A stretch of 64,000 nt of DNA from Bacteroidota bacterium (GCA_016124585.1 WGNL01000023.1:206108-270107); one strand, 5' to 3'. Numbered from the stretch's first letter, positions 15,763 through 26,059 are shown. Translations and numbers: made by a program. Notes: a model not told the origin generated them from the sequence alone.

Positions 15763-17712
15763 TCAATACCTCACGCCTTTCTCTTCCAAACGCGTTATCT
15801 TGATTTCTGTCCGACGATTTTCCTCGTGCGTGGCATCGTCGCATTCCACGCCGTTTCCGCACTCGTTCAGGAGTTTTGTTTCACCGTAGCCCTTCGCTGT
15901 CAGGCGTTTGCGGCTGATACCTTTTGATACAATGTATTTCACGGCGGCATCGGCCCGCTCTTGCGACAGCCGCTCGTTGTAGCTGTCCGAGCCACGGGCG
16001 TCGGTGTGCGACCCCAGCTCTATTTCGAGGCTTGGGTATTTTTTCATCAATTCTACCACATGGTCGAGGTCCACGGCGGCATCTGGGCGGATATTGAACT
16101 TGTCGTAATCGTAGTGGATATTCTCCAATTTGATGACCGTCCCGACTTCCAGTTCCGGCGTCTCCAACGGAGCGGGTTCTGGAGCGAGGTACAAGTTCTG
16201 GGTCGTCTCCCCATCACTGCAATTTATCTCGCCCATTTTCCACAGGTTTTCGTGCTTCGCAAAACCGGATTTTTGCGCCAGCACCTCGTAATCACAGCGG
16301 CAATCCAACTGGAAATTGAACTTGCCATTGGCGTCCGTATTGAACTCCTGCACTTGGTTCGTGCATTTGTTCAACACCTTCACCGTCGAGCCGGGAAGCG
16401 CTGCGTCGGTCATCCGGTTGCGCACCACGCCCGTGAAATTCGTGGATTTCGGTGCATCAATCGGCACGAGATATTCCGGCCCGGCCAGCATCTCCGTGGA
16501 CGTCACCAACAACCGCACCGACTGGTAGCCCGGCTTGCTCACTTCCACGTAGTAGTTTTCACCACGCACCACGGGCACTTTCACCTCGCAACTCACGTTT
16601 GGCGTAGGTTCCTTCATCGTGAAACGCTCGGTGTACAGCACAACGTAGTTTTGCGCCGACTGGTAGTTGTTGTCAACAGCGCCCCAAGTCGCCCCATCCG
16701 CTTGCCGGATTTTCAAATCTGCATCTGAAATCCGAGCACCCGTGGCTTTGTCCACCACACAAATGCTCGCAATCTGAGGCCGAACGCCGTTGAAATCCCA
16801 GCGGTAAATATCGTCCTGTCCCTTGCCGCCGGGGCGGTTCGAGGTAAGGTAGCCCTTGAACTCGTTTTTATCCGAAGTAAAAGCAAAATCATCGCTGCTG
16901 GAATTGATCGGCTCCGGCAAACGCAGCGGCTGGCTGGCTTCCATGCCCGTCATCAGCACGGAAAAAATATCCAGACCGCCCATGCCCGGCCTACCATCAG
17001 AAGAAAAATAGAGGTAGTTCGTGGCCGTTACGAAGGGGAAAATCTCATCGCCCATCGAGTTGACATTTGGGCCGAGATTGATGGGCTGGCCCCAGTTTTC
17101 ACCGTCTTTTTTTGAAACATAAATATCCATGCCGCCATAGCCGCCGGGGCGGTTGGAGCTGAAAAACAGCAGGCTGCCGTCAGCAGACAGTGCCGGGTGG
17201 CAACTGGAGTAGTTGTCGTCATTGAAGGACAATTCCTTCACATCCACCCAAGCGCCTTTTGAAGAAGTGGCCGAGTAGATTTTCATGTCAATCAGGCCAT
17301 TGGCCGTCTTCCCTTTTTTGTTGTTTTTGGAAAAAAGCATCGTTTGGCCGTCCGGCGTGAAAGTCGGTGCCCCATCGTGGTATTTACCATTGATGTCTCC
17401 CCTCACCATGTCCGGATAGAAGAAGCGGCTTTCGACATCTTCTTTCGCAAAATATAGATCAGAATAGCTACCCGACACGAGGTCTTGGTCGCAAACGAAG
17501 ATGCCTTTGCCGCCCCTCGCCGAAGTGAACATCACGCCTGCCTTGTAAGGTACGGCGCAGTAATCAAGGTAGGGCGTATTGAGGTCTTCGGCATTGGTCA
17601 CCATGTAGCTGCCACTTGGCGGTGCTTGAAAACTGACATTCATTGCCTGCTGTGCCCCCACCCCACAGGCAGGAAGCAAGAGCGAAAAAAGGATTTTAGC
17701 TGATATTCTCAT
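15763..17712 (-). CDS. OmpA-family protein with PD40 propeller and regulatory-like domain (T9SS-associated)
   Basis: 649 residues with a signal peptide (MRISAKILFSLLLPACGVGAQQ). Residues about 100-300 contain PD40/WD40-like propeller blades (PTFTPDGQTMLFSKNN, ALSADGSLLFFSSNRPGG, SNRPGGKGQDDIYRWD). Residues about 425-500 form a carboxypeptidase-regulatory-like domain. Residues about 530-645 are an OmpA C-terminal domain that binds peptidoglycan (ELGSHTDARGSDSYN... RLSQERADAA). The same domain set is found in PorE and SprE-like proteins. It is the last of three genes with PorP/SprF and the giant adhesin, so it probably anchors a surface-secretion complex to the cell wall. Hairpin-forming AT-rich repeats separate the three genes. 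Confidence 0.88.
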   Translation of the reverse strand: MRISAKILFSLLLPACGVGAQQAMNVSFQAPPSGSYMVTNAEDLNTPYLDYCAVPYKAGVMFTSARGGKGIFVCDQDLVSGSYSDLYFAKEDVESRFFYPDMVRGDINGKYHDGAPTFTPDGQTMLFSKNNKKGKTANGLIDMKIYSATSSKGAWVDVKELSFNDDNYSSCHPALSADGSLLFFSSNRPGGYGGMDIYVSKKDGENWGQPINLGPNVNSMGDEIFPFVTATNYLYFSSDGRPGMGGLDIFSVLMTGMEASQPLRLPEPINSSSDDFAFTSDKNEFKGYLTSNRPGGKGQDDIYRWDFNGVRPQIASICVVDKATGARISDADLKIRQADGATWGAVDNNYQSAQNYVVLYTERFTMKEPTPNVSCEVKVPVVRGENYYVEVSKPGYQSVRLLVTSTEMLAGPEYLVPIDAPKSTNFTGVVRNRMTDAALPGSTVKVLNKCTNQVQEFNTDANGKFNFQLDCRCDYEVLAQKSGFAKHENLWKMGEINCSDGETTQNLYLAPEPAPLETPELEVGTVIKLENIHYDYDKFNIRPDAAVDLDHVVELMKKYPSLEIELGSHTDARGSDSYNERLSQERADAAVKYIVSKGISRKRLTAKGYGETKLLNECGNGVECDDATHEENRRTEIKITRLEEKGVRY

Positions 17713-17735
17713 TGTATGGATTGTTGAATTGTTGG

Positions 17736-17809
17736 ATTGCTGAATTGTTATATTGTGTTCATGTTATATCGTCATGAATAACAATTAAACAATATAACAA
17801 TCAAGCAAT
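17736..17809. repeat. AT-rich inverted repeat between OmpA-like and sprF-like genes
   Basis: Arms 17736-17756 and 17789-17809 match at 19 of 21 positions (ATTGCTGAATTGTTATATTGT and its reverse complement). It is of the same family as the repeat at 18746-18830. Confidence 0.75.
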
Positions 17810-17814
17810 TCTAG

Positions 17815-18726
17815 TCAGAAAAACCGCAAGTGACTCACGTCGCAAGACTTGCACTTAAAAGTGTAGCCCAGCATCACCTCCCAGCTCCCGTTGGTCACTT
17901 TGTTCAGTTCGGATTGGGTGAAATCCAGCCCAACGCCGAGGCGCATGCCGTTGCTGAACTCCATTCCTGCTAGTGCATCGAAGGAATCGGCCAGGCGGTA
18001 GGTACCACCAATCCAGAAAGTTTTCATCAATACTAAATTGGCGTTCAAGTCCACATCAAGCGGTGCGGCGGGATTGTAGCTCACGAGGATGGATGGAACC
18101 AGTTCCACATTCCGGGAAATAGTAGCACTGAAACCTCCCATCACGTAGGCAGTGCGGTTATAGTCCTTCTTACCACTGCGGTCTTGGTATAAATTGTTTT
18201 TTAACAACCGCGGCACTGACACGCCGAAGTAGTATTTTTTGCCTAAAAAATAAGCGCCCGTTCCGAAGTTTGTTCCGAAATCCATTTCGTCGCCCTGCGG
18301 GATTTCTGGGTCGTCCGGGTCGATGGCCTGTGAATCCGACCACCTGATCCGCAACTGTTCCAACCTGCCCGATACTCCAAGGCTCAAGGTGTTGTGATCA
18401 CCCAATTTGATACGGTAGGCATAGCTCAGGTCAACGGCATTGGTGTTCACCTTGCCGATTTCATCGGATGTGATGCCGATGCCCAGGCCGTTGCGTTTGC
18501 CAGCAAACGGGGTGTGGGCATTCACGTAAATGGTGCGGGGCGCCCCCTCAATGCCTGACCATTGGTTCCGGTAAAGTGCCAGTGCATCGAAAGCACCTTT
18601 GGCACCCGTATAGCCGGGGTTGTAGGACAATTTGCTGAAGGTGAAATGCGTGTACTGCACGTCACTCTGTGCCGCCGCTCCCACTGCCAGCACACTGAAA
18701 ATGAAAAAATGGATTAGCTTTCTCAT
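17815..18726 (-). CDS. PorP/SprF family type IX secretion membrane protein
   Basis: 303-residue outer-membrane protein with a signal peptide ending AAAQS and typical PorP/SprF motifs: YTHFTFSKLSYNPGYTGA near the start, ALYRNQWSGIEGAPRT, and repeated beta strands to the end. Family members help T9SS deliver large cargo. SprF is paired specifically with adhesins carrying the type B gliding-motility C-terminal domain. The preceding gene encodes just such an adhesin, so this is its probable dedicated partner. The order adhesin, SprF-like, OmpA-like resembles the sprB-sprC-sprD-sprF arrangement in Flavobacterium; this is a functional analogy only. Confidence 0.9.
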   Translation of the reverse strand: MRKLIHFFIFSVLAVGAAAQSDVQYTHFTFSKLSYNPGYTGAKGAFDALALYRNQWSGIEGAPRTIYVNAHTPFAGKRNGLGIGITSDEIGKVNTNAVDLSYAYRIKLGDHNTLSLGVSGRLEQLRIRWSDSQAIDPDDPEIPQGDEMDFGTNFGTGAYFLGKKYYFGVSVPRLLKNNLYQDRSGKKDYNRTAYVMGGFSATISRNVELVPSILVSYNPAAPLDVDLNANLVLMKTFWIGGTYRLADSFDALAGMEFSNGMRLGVGLDFTQSELNKVTNGSWEVMLGYTFKCKSCDVSHLRFF

Positions 18727-18745
18727 TGTATTTTTTTTGATTGTT

Positions 18746-18830
18746 GGATTGTTATATTGCTTTATTGTTGAATTGTTATATTGTTAAGTGTCACAAATAA
18801 CAATTCAACAATATAACAATACAGCAATCC
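18746..18830. repeat. AT-rich inverted repeat between adhesin and sprF-like genes
   Basis: Arms 18746-18777 and 18799-18830 match at 28 of 32 positions and end exactly at the adhesin stop codon. The arms contain ATTGTTGAATTGTTATATTG units also seen at 17736-17809. It could lower transcription from adhesin into sprF, or simply be an interspersed element. Confidence 0.75.
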
Positions 18831-21800
18831 TACCTGGTTATCGTGAAATACCCTTGCATCACCTCGCTGCTTGACTTGTCGAGTTGGATGAGGTAGAAGT
18901 AGGTGCCTGGCGGTAGCAAGCTGCCTTTGTAGCTGCTGTCCCAGTCGTTTTTGTAGCCATCCTGCTCGAAGACCTTGTCACCCCATCGGTTGAATATCCG
19001 CACGTTGTTGTTGGTGTAGGTCGTCTCCAAGCATGGCACGGTGAAATGATCGTTGCGCCCATCCCCATTCGGCGTGATGATGTTAGGAGCAAAACAAGGT
19101 TGGTTCGCGTTCGTGCCCAGTACATTAAAGCGTACCGTGGCACGGTCACAATCGTCAGGGCAGTCTGTGTTGCATATTTCGTAAACAAGGGCATCCTGTC
19201 CAAAGAAATTCTCCCGAGGAGTGTACTCCAACTGGCCGTTCACAATTTTGGCTGTACCGTTCGTTGGTTTCTCCACGATGTGGATATCCCAATTCTGCAC
19301 GTTGCCAGTCTGGTCGTTGAACACGAGCACACCTTGCGTTAGGGTTTCATTGAAACTCACATCGAAAATATCGTCTGCTGCCGCAATGCCTGTGAACACA
19401 TGAACCGCAGCAACTGGTGCTTGGAAGCTACAACCATCGATGGTTACGGTAGCCGTGTATTCACCAGCCTGCCCGGTCGTTGCTGAAGGCAAAACCGGGT
19501 TCGCCGAATTGGCCGTGAAGCCTTGCGGGCCAGTCCACTCGTAAATTGCCCCAGCAACAGACGTCACGTTCAGTTGAACGAGGTCGCCCCGACAAGCTGG
19601 GCTCGATGCATCTGTAGAGGATTCTGTGAGAAGTGTCGGAGCCTGCACCAATGACACTACCTCCAAGTTGGAAAGTGGTGTAGAGCAATTGCCGTTGTTC
19701 GCCACCACGGAGTAGGTGCCGACATAAGCATTGGACATGTTGTTGATGAAAAAAGTCGGCACGTTGGTCGTAGCTAGCAACATCGGTCCTGTTCCAAAAT
19801 CCAAAAACCATTGGTACTGCATGTTGGTGAACGGCGCACTGCTACTGTTCAGCGTCAGCGTTTGGCCTTCGCAAAGTGCTTCATCGGAAACACCGAGTTG
19901 GAGCGCCGTGCCTGTGAGGTTGCTCACCGTCACCTGCGCCACGTTGGAAGGTTGCGTCGAGCAATTGCCGGAGGCGACCACTACCGTGTATTCACCTGCG
20001 TTGGCCGAGGTCGCATTATTTACGAAGTAGGTCGGCACGTTCGTTGTCGCCAAAAGTACTGGGCCAGTTCCACCATCGAAGTACCAAAGATAGCTGGCGT
20101 TGGAACCAGCGAACGTAGAACTGTTCAGCGTCAGCGTCTGTCCCTCGCAAAGCTGTGTGGAAGAAACCGCCAGCGTTGGTGTACCGTTCAGTGCGTTGGT
20201 CACATCAACTGATTGGGCATTGGAAGGCTGCGTTGTGCAATTGCCGGAGGCAACCACTACCGTGTAAGCTCCTTCGTTGCTAGCTGTCAGGTTTGGAACA
20301 AAAAACGTCGGCAAGTTTGTCGTAGCTAACAGCGAAGTTGTCGTTCCATTATCAAAATACCATTGGTACAAGATATTCGTCCCGGGATAAACTGAGCTAT
20401 TCAGCGTTAAGGTTTCGCCTTCGCAAATTTGCGGAGCAGAAACAGTCAGCGTCGGTACGCCGCTCAAGCTGTTGGTCACATTCACGTCTTGGGCGTTGGA
20501 CGGCTGTGTGGCACAGTTGCCAACGCTGGCAGTCACGGTGTAGATGCCTATGTTCGAAACAGTCATGTTTTGCACAAAGAAAGTAGGAAGGTTCGTCGTA
20601 CCGAGCAGCGTCGTGGTGGTGCCGTTATCGAAATACCAGTTGTACGAAACATTGTTACTTGGGAAAATGGAACTGTTCAGTTCCAAGGTTTCACCTTCGC
20701 AAAGCACATCGTCCACGACAGTCAGTGACAGTGCTGGGCCAATATTGTTCGTCACGCTAACGCTCTGGCCGTTGGAGGCGGGTGTGATGCAGTTACCATT
20801 GCCAGCCACCACTGTGTAGATGCCTGAACTGTTGCCACTGAGGTTGTTCAGTTGCAAGTTAGGTGCAGTCGTTGTTCCCAAAGAAACTTGACTGCCGCTA
20901 CCCGAACCTGTTGGGCTAAAAAACCACTCGTACTGCACGTTACTGCCGGGCAGAACCGTGGTACTGAGTGTCAGGCTTTCACCCTCACAAAGCACGTTAG
21001 CAGATACGCTGAGGGTAGGTGCCGAACCCATTTGGTCGAAGACCACTACGTTCTGGCTGTTCGAGGGTTGTGAAACACAACCCGACAAACTGGCTTGAAC
21101 CGTGTATAGGCCGCTGTTGGCAACGGAAGTATTGGCAATCGAGAAACTTGGTGTCAGCGAGGTGCCAAGGGAAACTGGGCCATTGCCGCCATTGTAAAAC
21201 CACTCGTAAGTGGCGCCGCTGATATCCGTGCTTGACAATTGCAGGGTCTCACCTTCACAAAGATTGCCAGCATTGGCGCTGATCACTGGTGTTTGCGCCA
21301 GCACCGTGCCTACTGTTACTGTTTCAGTCGCCGATGGCGGAGAAGTACAGCCGCCTACCAGCACAGATACGCTGTAATCGCCTGAGTTGGCAGTGGTTGC
21401 ATTCGCAATACTGAGGCTTGGGGTATTCGTAATTTCAATCGGATTGGCGTTGAAGTACCAGTAGTATTTTCCACCACTACCTACCGACGCCGTACTGAGT
21501 TCGATGGACTGTGTCTGGCAAAGCACTGCATTGGCCACTATCAAATCGGGCGTTTGCGAAGCAGCCGTGTTGACCACTACGTCTTCCATGTTGGAGCTTT
21601 GAGGTGGACAACCAGTCGTGCCAGCCACCACTAGGTAAGTTCCAGTATTTGAACCATTGACATTGTTCAATTCAAAACTTGGTGTCAGGGTAGTTGCCAA
21701 GGTCACTGCGCCAGTTCCATCGTTGAACATCCATTGGTAGGTCACGTCCAAGCCGGGGTAGGCGGTCGCATTGAGTTGCAGTTGCTCGCCTTGGCATGGA

Positions 21801-24800
21801 GTATCTGCACTGGCAGCCAGCACAGGTGCTTGGCTAAGTTGGCCACCGACGACCACGGGTTCTGCATTGGAAGGCGGCGAGGTACAGCCTCCTACCGAAG
21901 CCACCACCGTATAGTTGCCCGTATTGCTAGGGGTAACGCTCATGATGGTGTATGATGGAACCGTGCTGGTACCGATTGGGTAGGCAGTTACACCATTATT
22001 GTAAAACCAAGTGTAGGTCGCATTCATCGGAATGCCCGTTGCTGAAAGACCTAAAATTTCGCCTTCGCAAAGCGCATCCTGTGAGACGATAAGTCCTGGG
22101 GCAAAGTTGGCCACGTCGCTCACCTGTACGTTGACAACAGTTGATGGATCAGACTCGCAGTCCCCCTTCACCACTTTGACGGAATAGCTGCCCGTGTTCG
22201 TTGTGTTCACGTTCGAGAGCAGGAAGCTCGGAGTGCTGGTGGTGGTCAGCAGGGAGTTTCCGAAAAACCATTGGTACTCAACGTTTGAACCAGCTTGAGC
22301 GGCAGTGGTCAACATGACATCGTTGCCGTTGCAAGGTTGGGTATCACTGACGTTCAAAGTTGGGGTAGCTGGTGTGGTTGTCACCGCAATGTTTGCCGTA
22401 GCAGGCTGCGATGGACAGTCGTGCTCCGTGTAAACTATCAATTTGTAATCGCCGGAATCAGCAACCGTCAAGTTGTTCAGTGCAACTGGGAACGGGCCTT
22501 GCGGCGAAGCCGTACCATTGAAACTGAAGCCATTCGGGCCTGTCCAATTATAGCTCACAGTGCCAGAAAGTTGAACATTGTTCTCGGCGGAAAGATTGAC
22601 TGTTTCACCTTCGCAAACTGTCGTTGCACTACTCAAATTGGTAATAATCGCTACAGTGGTACCAGCATGGCAAGTATATTCCTGCCAGTTCGGTGTACCA
22701 TTGGAATTGCTGTCTGGACAAGGCGTTCCGGCAGGACACTCTTCCATGTCCGTTAGGCCATCGTCATCCGAATCCAAATCGTCAACATCTGGTATCCCAT
22801 CGCCATCGGTGTCAGGGCATGGGTTGGAAGTACCACATTCGTAGGCATCTTCAAGGCCATCGTTGTCCCGGTCAATGTCTCTGAAATCGGGAATACCATC
22901 GTTATCCCCATCAGTGCAAGGGCCGTCGAATGGGCATTCGTCCACGTCAACAATACCGTCATTATCGGAGTCTTTGTCCCGGAAGTCAGGTTCATCCACC
23001 CCATCGGTATTAGTTGGGTTAGATGTCGGTGTCAAATTCGGTGCGCTAGCCTGCCCTTGGGCATTTACCGCTGGTGTGCCGCTCCCAACAATGCCATCAT
23101 GGTCGGGGTCAGGAATACTAGCTTCCGTCACATCCCAAATTCCGTCGCCATCGGTATCGAGGTCACGGTAGTCGGGCAGAACATCATTATCGGTGTTCAA
23201 AGGTTCGGAAGTTGTTGACAAAGCCAGACCGTTGAGGTCAGTCGTTGCACGGCCAGTCAGGTCAACGGTAGGGTTTCCAGAACCGATGATACCGTCATTG
23301 TCCGGGTCAGGCTGCGTAGCTTCTGCTACATCGTTGATGCCGTCATTGTCGGAATCAAGGTCACGGTAATCGCGCACACCGTCACCATCGGTATCGGTTG
23401 GCGCTGAGGTTGGTGTTGAGTTCAATACCATCGGAACGCCTTTGCTGTTGACGACGGGATTTCCAGCACCGACCATCCCGTTATTATCGGGGTCGAGGTT
23501 GCTTGCTTCCGCAACGTCGTTGATGCCGTCGTTGTCCGTGTCGAGATCAAGATAATCTGGGCGAAAGTCGCCATCTGTGTTCAACGGCGAAGAGGTAGTA
23601 GCAAGGGCTTGGCCGTTTGCGCCAGCAGTCGCTTTCCCATTTGTGTCCACAACGGGGGCACCCATGCCAATGATGGCATCGTTGTCTGGGTCAGGTTTTC
23701 CAGCCTCCTCCACATCGTGGATGCCATCGTTGTCAGAATCAAGGTCATGCCAGTTACGAACCCCGTCGTTGTCGCGATCGGGCGGCAGCACGATGGGGTG
23801 GCCAGTTACCACAGGATCTATTAAAGTTGAAAGGCCAGTGGTGCCCACCACGGCAGGGCTGAGTGCACCTCCTCCAATTCGGCCATCGTTATTGGTATCA
23901 AATGCGCCTAGTCCAGCCTCGGCAACGTCGTTGATGCCGTCGTTGTCGGAGTCAAGGTCGTCGTGGTCAGGCACACCATCTCCATCCCATTCGCTACGAC
24001 TGTATGTTTCCACCGCAGCCAGATCGTCAGGGTCAGAAGCGATTGGATTGTAAAGTCCGTTCATCCCGAAAATAGCAGGCGCACCATCAATCCTGCCATC
24101 GCCATTGGCATCGGGCTGGTTGTGGCCAGCTTCCACGAGGTCGGTAATGCCATCGTTGTCGGAGTCAAGGTCGAGGTGGTCGGGAATCCCGTCACCATCA
24201 ATGTCATATTCAGCGTTGATTTTATCGCAGACACCATCGTTATCGGCATCCACACAGTTGTTCGGCACAGCAGGGTCATTGGCATCCCGATAGTTTTGGA
24301 TGCCATCCCCGTCCTCATCAGCGCTCGGGTCACGACCACCGGGCAAGCAGGCAAAGCCACCTGTTGGGTTACAAAATTCTTTTGCATCAGGTATCCCATC
24401 GTTGTCGTCGTCAATATCTTGGTTATCGCGAATGCCGTCGCCATCCGAATCTGGAATGGCCATCACGAGGCAATTGTCGGTGATATCCACGGTAAAGTTT
24501 CCAAATGCAGCGCCGTTGTAAATGACGAAGGCCCAGTTGTCGAAGATTTTATTATCACCAAAATTGTTTTGATAAACAAAGGGAACATTGGTTGGGCCAG
24601 GTTGACCGTTCGGGTTGCTCCCACTTACGGGGCCACCCACGTTGGTGTGGTTGTAGAAAAACTGATCAAATGACGATGCCTTGACATCGCTGATCAATTT
24701 CAAACTGACACCATTTGGATTGTTCTCCACATCGAAAAGGAAAACATGCGTTTCGCCGTCGCGCAGTTCCACCTTATAATTTAAGGTGAAATTTGAGGTG

Positions 24801-26059
24801 ACTGGAATGACTTGACCGAGGCCATCGCTGCCATCCCAAAAGATGGAATCTATGCCAATACTGATCGGCTTTGTGAGGGTTAAATCCACCGAATCCTTAA
24901 AATCGCCGTCGTTGTTGAGGTCCAAGGAAAGATAAATAACGCCGCTTTGGGTGGATTCAAACGTAATCCATGCGCCTTGTCCAACCTCCATCGCACCAGG
25001 CAAGCAAGCCTGTCCAGAAGTGTCGGTAGGGTTTAGCCCAAAACCTGAAAGTTCCGGTTCAACGGAAGATGGCATATTAAACAGCCAAGTCGTATGCGTA
25101 TTGTTTCTAAAAATATCAGTCACCTTAGCCGTTGCAGGCATGGTAGGATCTGGTACGTTGAAGAAAACTTTGTTGTTGACGATGTTGCCTGCTTGGTAAT
25201 CTTCCGCCTGAGGCTCATAGTAATAATTTGACCCGTCCACCCAGTTCAAGGGGTTAGACGAGCGGGAAACATCCATCCTGTAAAAGGAATTGTAGGTGGG
25301 ATCTGCATTGCCATTCACGATTCCTCTTGAACTGGAGGTGACCGAAAATCGGTACGGATCTGTGTCCATAAACTTAAGTTCATAGAGGAACCCACCTTTT
25401 GTCAGCACATAAAAAATGGGCGAAGTCATATACCCATTCTGGCTAATAACCGATACATACTCGTTGGAATAAACTCGCCCGGAAAGCATCGAACCGCCAG
25501 CATTGGCTGCGCCACCTGTAGAAACGGTGATATCCCAAGCCGTGATGACGGTTGGGGTCGTGGGCTGGTTTGTCGCCCGATTCCACGGATCACTGTTCAG
25601 TAGGTTTTGAAAACTGGCCGCTTGGTACACCGGAAAAGCCATGCGCACCGTCCAGATGCCATCCTGACCGGTAGGCACGTTGACAATGCCAGGTGTGTAA
25701 CCTGCACCACCCGTTGGACCTGCCAATTCCTCCACATTGTTATGGATAATAGCCGTGTTGCCACCACCAGTCCCGTCAAACGTTGCGACCAGCACGCCAT
25801 CGGGGCTGTACACTTTGATGTAGCCGCCGGCAATGCCGACGTGACTTGCCCCAACATTGATGGTTTCACCCACATTGGCATACACTTTCAACTGTTGTTC
25901 GTTGCGGTTGTCAAGAAACAGACGGTAGCCGCCGTAGCCGACAAAATCTTTGGACCCTTCTGCCCAAAGTGCCGTGGCCGACAAAACCACAACAGCCATT
26001 GCGAGCAGCTTTCTCGCCAAGGCTTTTTTCTCCATGAGATAATCAAACATGTGTTTCAT
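18830..26059 (-). CDS. Giant SprB-like adhesin with TSP3 and Ig-like repeats, type B C-terminal domain
   Basis: 2,409 residues. A signal peptide follows M9 (MEKKALARKLLAMAVVVLSA, start 26035), so that codon may be the true start. Residues about 36-530 are an unassigned ectodomain. About 535-1128 is an unusually long TSP3 calcium-binding array (DSDNDGI-type repeats). About 1130-2190 holds twelve Ig-like units, most with a LCEGETLTL-type strand. Near 2205-2305 is a cadherin/Big-type domain, and the last ~95 residues (FAPNIITPNGDGRND... FYLIQLDKSS) are a gliding-motility-associated C-terminal (CHU_C, type B) domain. Such proteins are T9SS-delivered and form moving or static surface filaments. 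The paired SprF-like gene follows. Function is likely adhesion or gliding. Confidence 0.93.
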   Translation of the reverse strand: MKHMFDYLMEKKALARKLLAMAVVVLSATALWAEGSKDFVGYGGYRLFLDNRNEQQLKVYANVGETINVGASHVGIAGGYIKVYSPDGVLVATFDGTGGGNTAIIHNNVEELAGPTGGAGYTPGIVNVPTGQDGIWTVRMAFPVYQAASFQNLLNSDPWNRATNQPTTPTVITAWDITVSTGGAANAGGSMLSGRVYSNEYVSVISQNGYMTSPIFYVLTKGGFLYELKFMDTDPYRFSVTSSSRGIVNGNADPTYNSFYRMDVSRSSNPLNWVDGSNYYYEPQAEDYQAGNIVNNKVFFNVPDPTMPATAKVTDIFRNNTHTTWLFNMPSSVEPELSGFGLNPTDTSGQACLPGAMEVGQGAWITFESTQSGVIYLSLDLNNDGDFKDSVDLTLTKPISIGIDSIFWDGSDGLGQVIPVTSNFTLNYKVELRDGETHVFLFDVENNPNGVSLKLISDVKASSFDQFFYNHTNVGGPVSGSNPNGQPGPTNVPFVYQNNFGDNKIFDNWAFVIYNGAAFGNFTVDITDNCLVMAIPDSDGDGIRDNQDIDDDNDGIPDAKEFCNPTGGFACLPGGRDPSADEDGDGIQNYRDANDPAVPNNCVDADNDGVCDKINAEYDIDGDGIPDHLDLDSDNDGITDLVEAGHNQPDANGDGRIDGAPAIFGMNGLYNPIASDPDDLAAVETYSRSEWDGDGVPDHDDLDSDNDGINDVAEAGLGAFDTNNDGRIGGGALSPAVVGTTGLSTLIDPVVTGHPIVLPPDRDNDGVRNWHDLDSDNDGIHDVEEAGKPDPDNDAIIGMGAPVVDTNGKATAGANGQALATTSSPLNTDGDFRPDYLDLDTDNDGINDVAEASNLDPDNNGMVGAGNPVVNSKGVPMVLNSTPTSAPTDTDGDGVRDYRDLDSDNDGINDVAEATQPDPDNDGIIGSGNPTVDLTGRATTDLNGLALSTTSEPLNTDNDVLPDYRDLDTDGDGIWDVTEASIPDPDHDGIVGSGTPAVNAQGQASAPNLTPTSNPTNTDGVDEPDFRDKDSDNDGIVDVDECPFDGPCTDGDNDGIPDFRDIDRDNDGLEDAYECGTSNPCPDTDGDGIPDVDDLDSDDDGLTDMEECPAGTPCPDSNSNGTPNWQEYTCHAGTTVAIITNLSSATTVCEGETVNLSAENNVQLSGTVSYNWTGPNGFSFNGTASPQGPFPVALNNLTVADSGDYKLIVYTEHDCPSQPATANIAVTTTPATPTLNVSDTQPCNGNDVMLTTAAQAGSNVEYQWFFGNSLLTTTSTPSFLLSNVNTTNTGSYSVKVVKGDCESDPSTVVNVQVSDVANFAPGLIVSQDALCEGEILGLSATGIPMNATYTWFYNNGVTAYPIGTSTVPSYTIMSVTPSNTGNYTVVASVGGCTSPPSNAEPVVVGGQLSQAPVLAASADTPCQGEQLQLNATAYPGLDVTYQWMFNDGTGAVTLATTLTPSFELNNVNGSNTGTYLVVAGTTGCPPQSSNMEDVVVNTAASQTPDLIVANAVLCQTQSIELSTASVGSGGKYYWYFNANPIEITNTPSLSIANATTANSGDYSVSVLVGGCTSPPSATETVTVGTVLAQTPVISANAGNLCEGETLQLSSTDISGATYEWFYNGGNGPVSLGTSLTPSFSIANTSVANSGLYTVQASLSGCVSQPSNSQNVVVFDQMGSAPTLSVSANVLCEGESLTLSTTVLPGSNVQYEWFFSPTGSGSGSQVSLGTTTAPNLQLNNLSGNSSGIYTVVAGNGNCITPASNGQSVSVTNNIGPALSLTVVDDVLCEGETLELNSSIFPSNNVSYNWYFDNGTTTTLLGTTNLPTFFVQNMTVSNIGIYTVTASVGNCATQPSNAQDVNVTNSLSGVPTLTVSAPQICEGETLTLNSSVYPGTNILYQWYFDNGTTTSLLATTNLPTFFVPNLTASNEGAYTVVVASGNCTTQPSNAQSVDVTNALNGTPTLAVSSTQLCEGQTLTLNSSTFAGSNASYLWYFDGGTGPVLLATTNVPTYFVNNATSANAGEYTVVVASGNCSTQPSNVAQVTVSNLTGTALQLGVSDEALCEGQTLTLNSSSAPFTNMQYQWFLDFGTGPMLLATTNVPTFFINNMSNAYVGTYSVVANNGNCSTPLSNLEVVSLVQAPTLLTESSTDASSPACRGDLVQLNVTSVAGAIYEWTGPQGFTANSANPVLPSATTGQAGEYTATVTIDGCSFQAPVAAVHVFTGIAAADDIFDVSFNETLTQGVLVFNDQTGNVQNWDIHIVEKPTNGTAKIVNGQLEYTPRENFFGQDALVYEICNTDCPDDCDRATVRFNVLGTNANQPCFAPNIITPNGDGRNDHFTVPCLETTYTNNNVRIFNRWGDKVFEQDGYKNDWDSSYKGSLLPPGTYFYLIQLDKSSSEVMQGYFTITR
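22670..24455 (-). repeat. TSP3 calcium-binding repeat array (coding)
   Basis: About 1.8 kb of repeated codons giving D-x-D-x-DG-x-x-D units, many reading DSDNDGINDVAEA. The array is about 590 residues long and should bind many calcium ions and act as a stiff stalk. Confidence 0.9.

Noticed and set aside
23963-24673. 236-aa plus-strand frame over the TSP3 array
   Set aside because: Caused by the regular coding repeat on the other strand.
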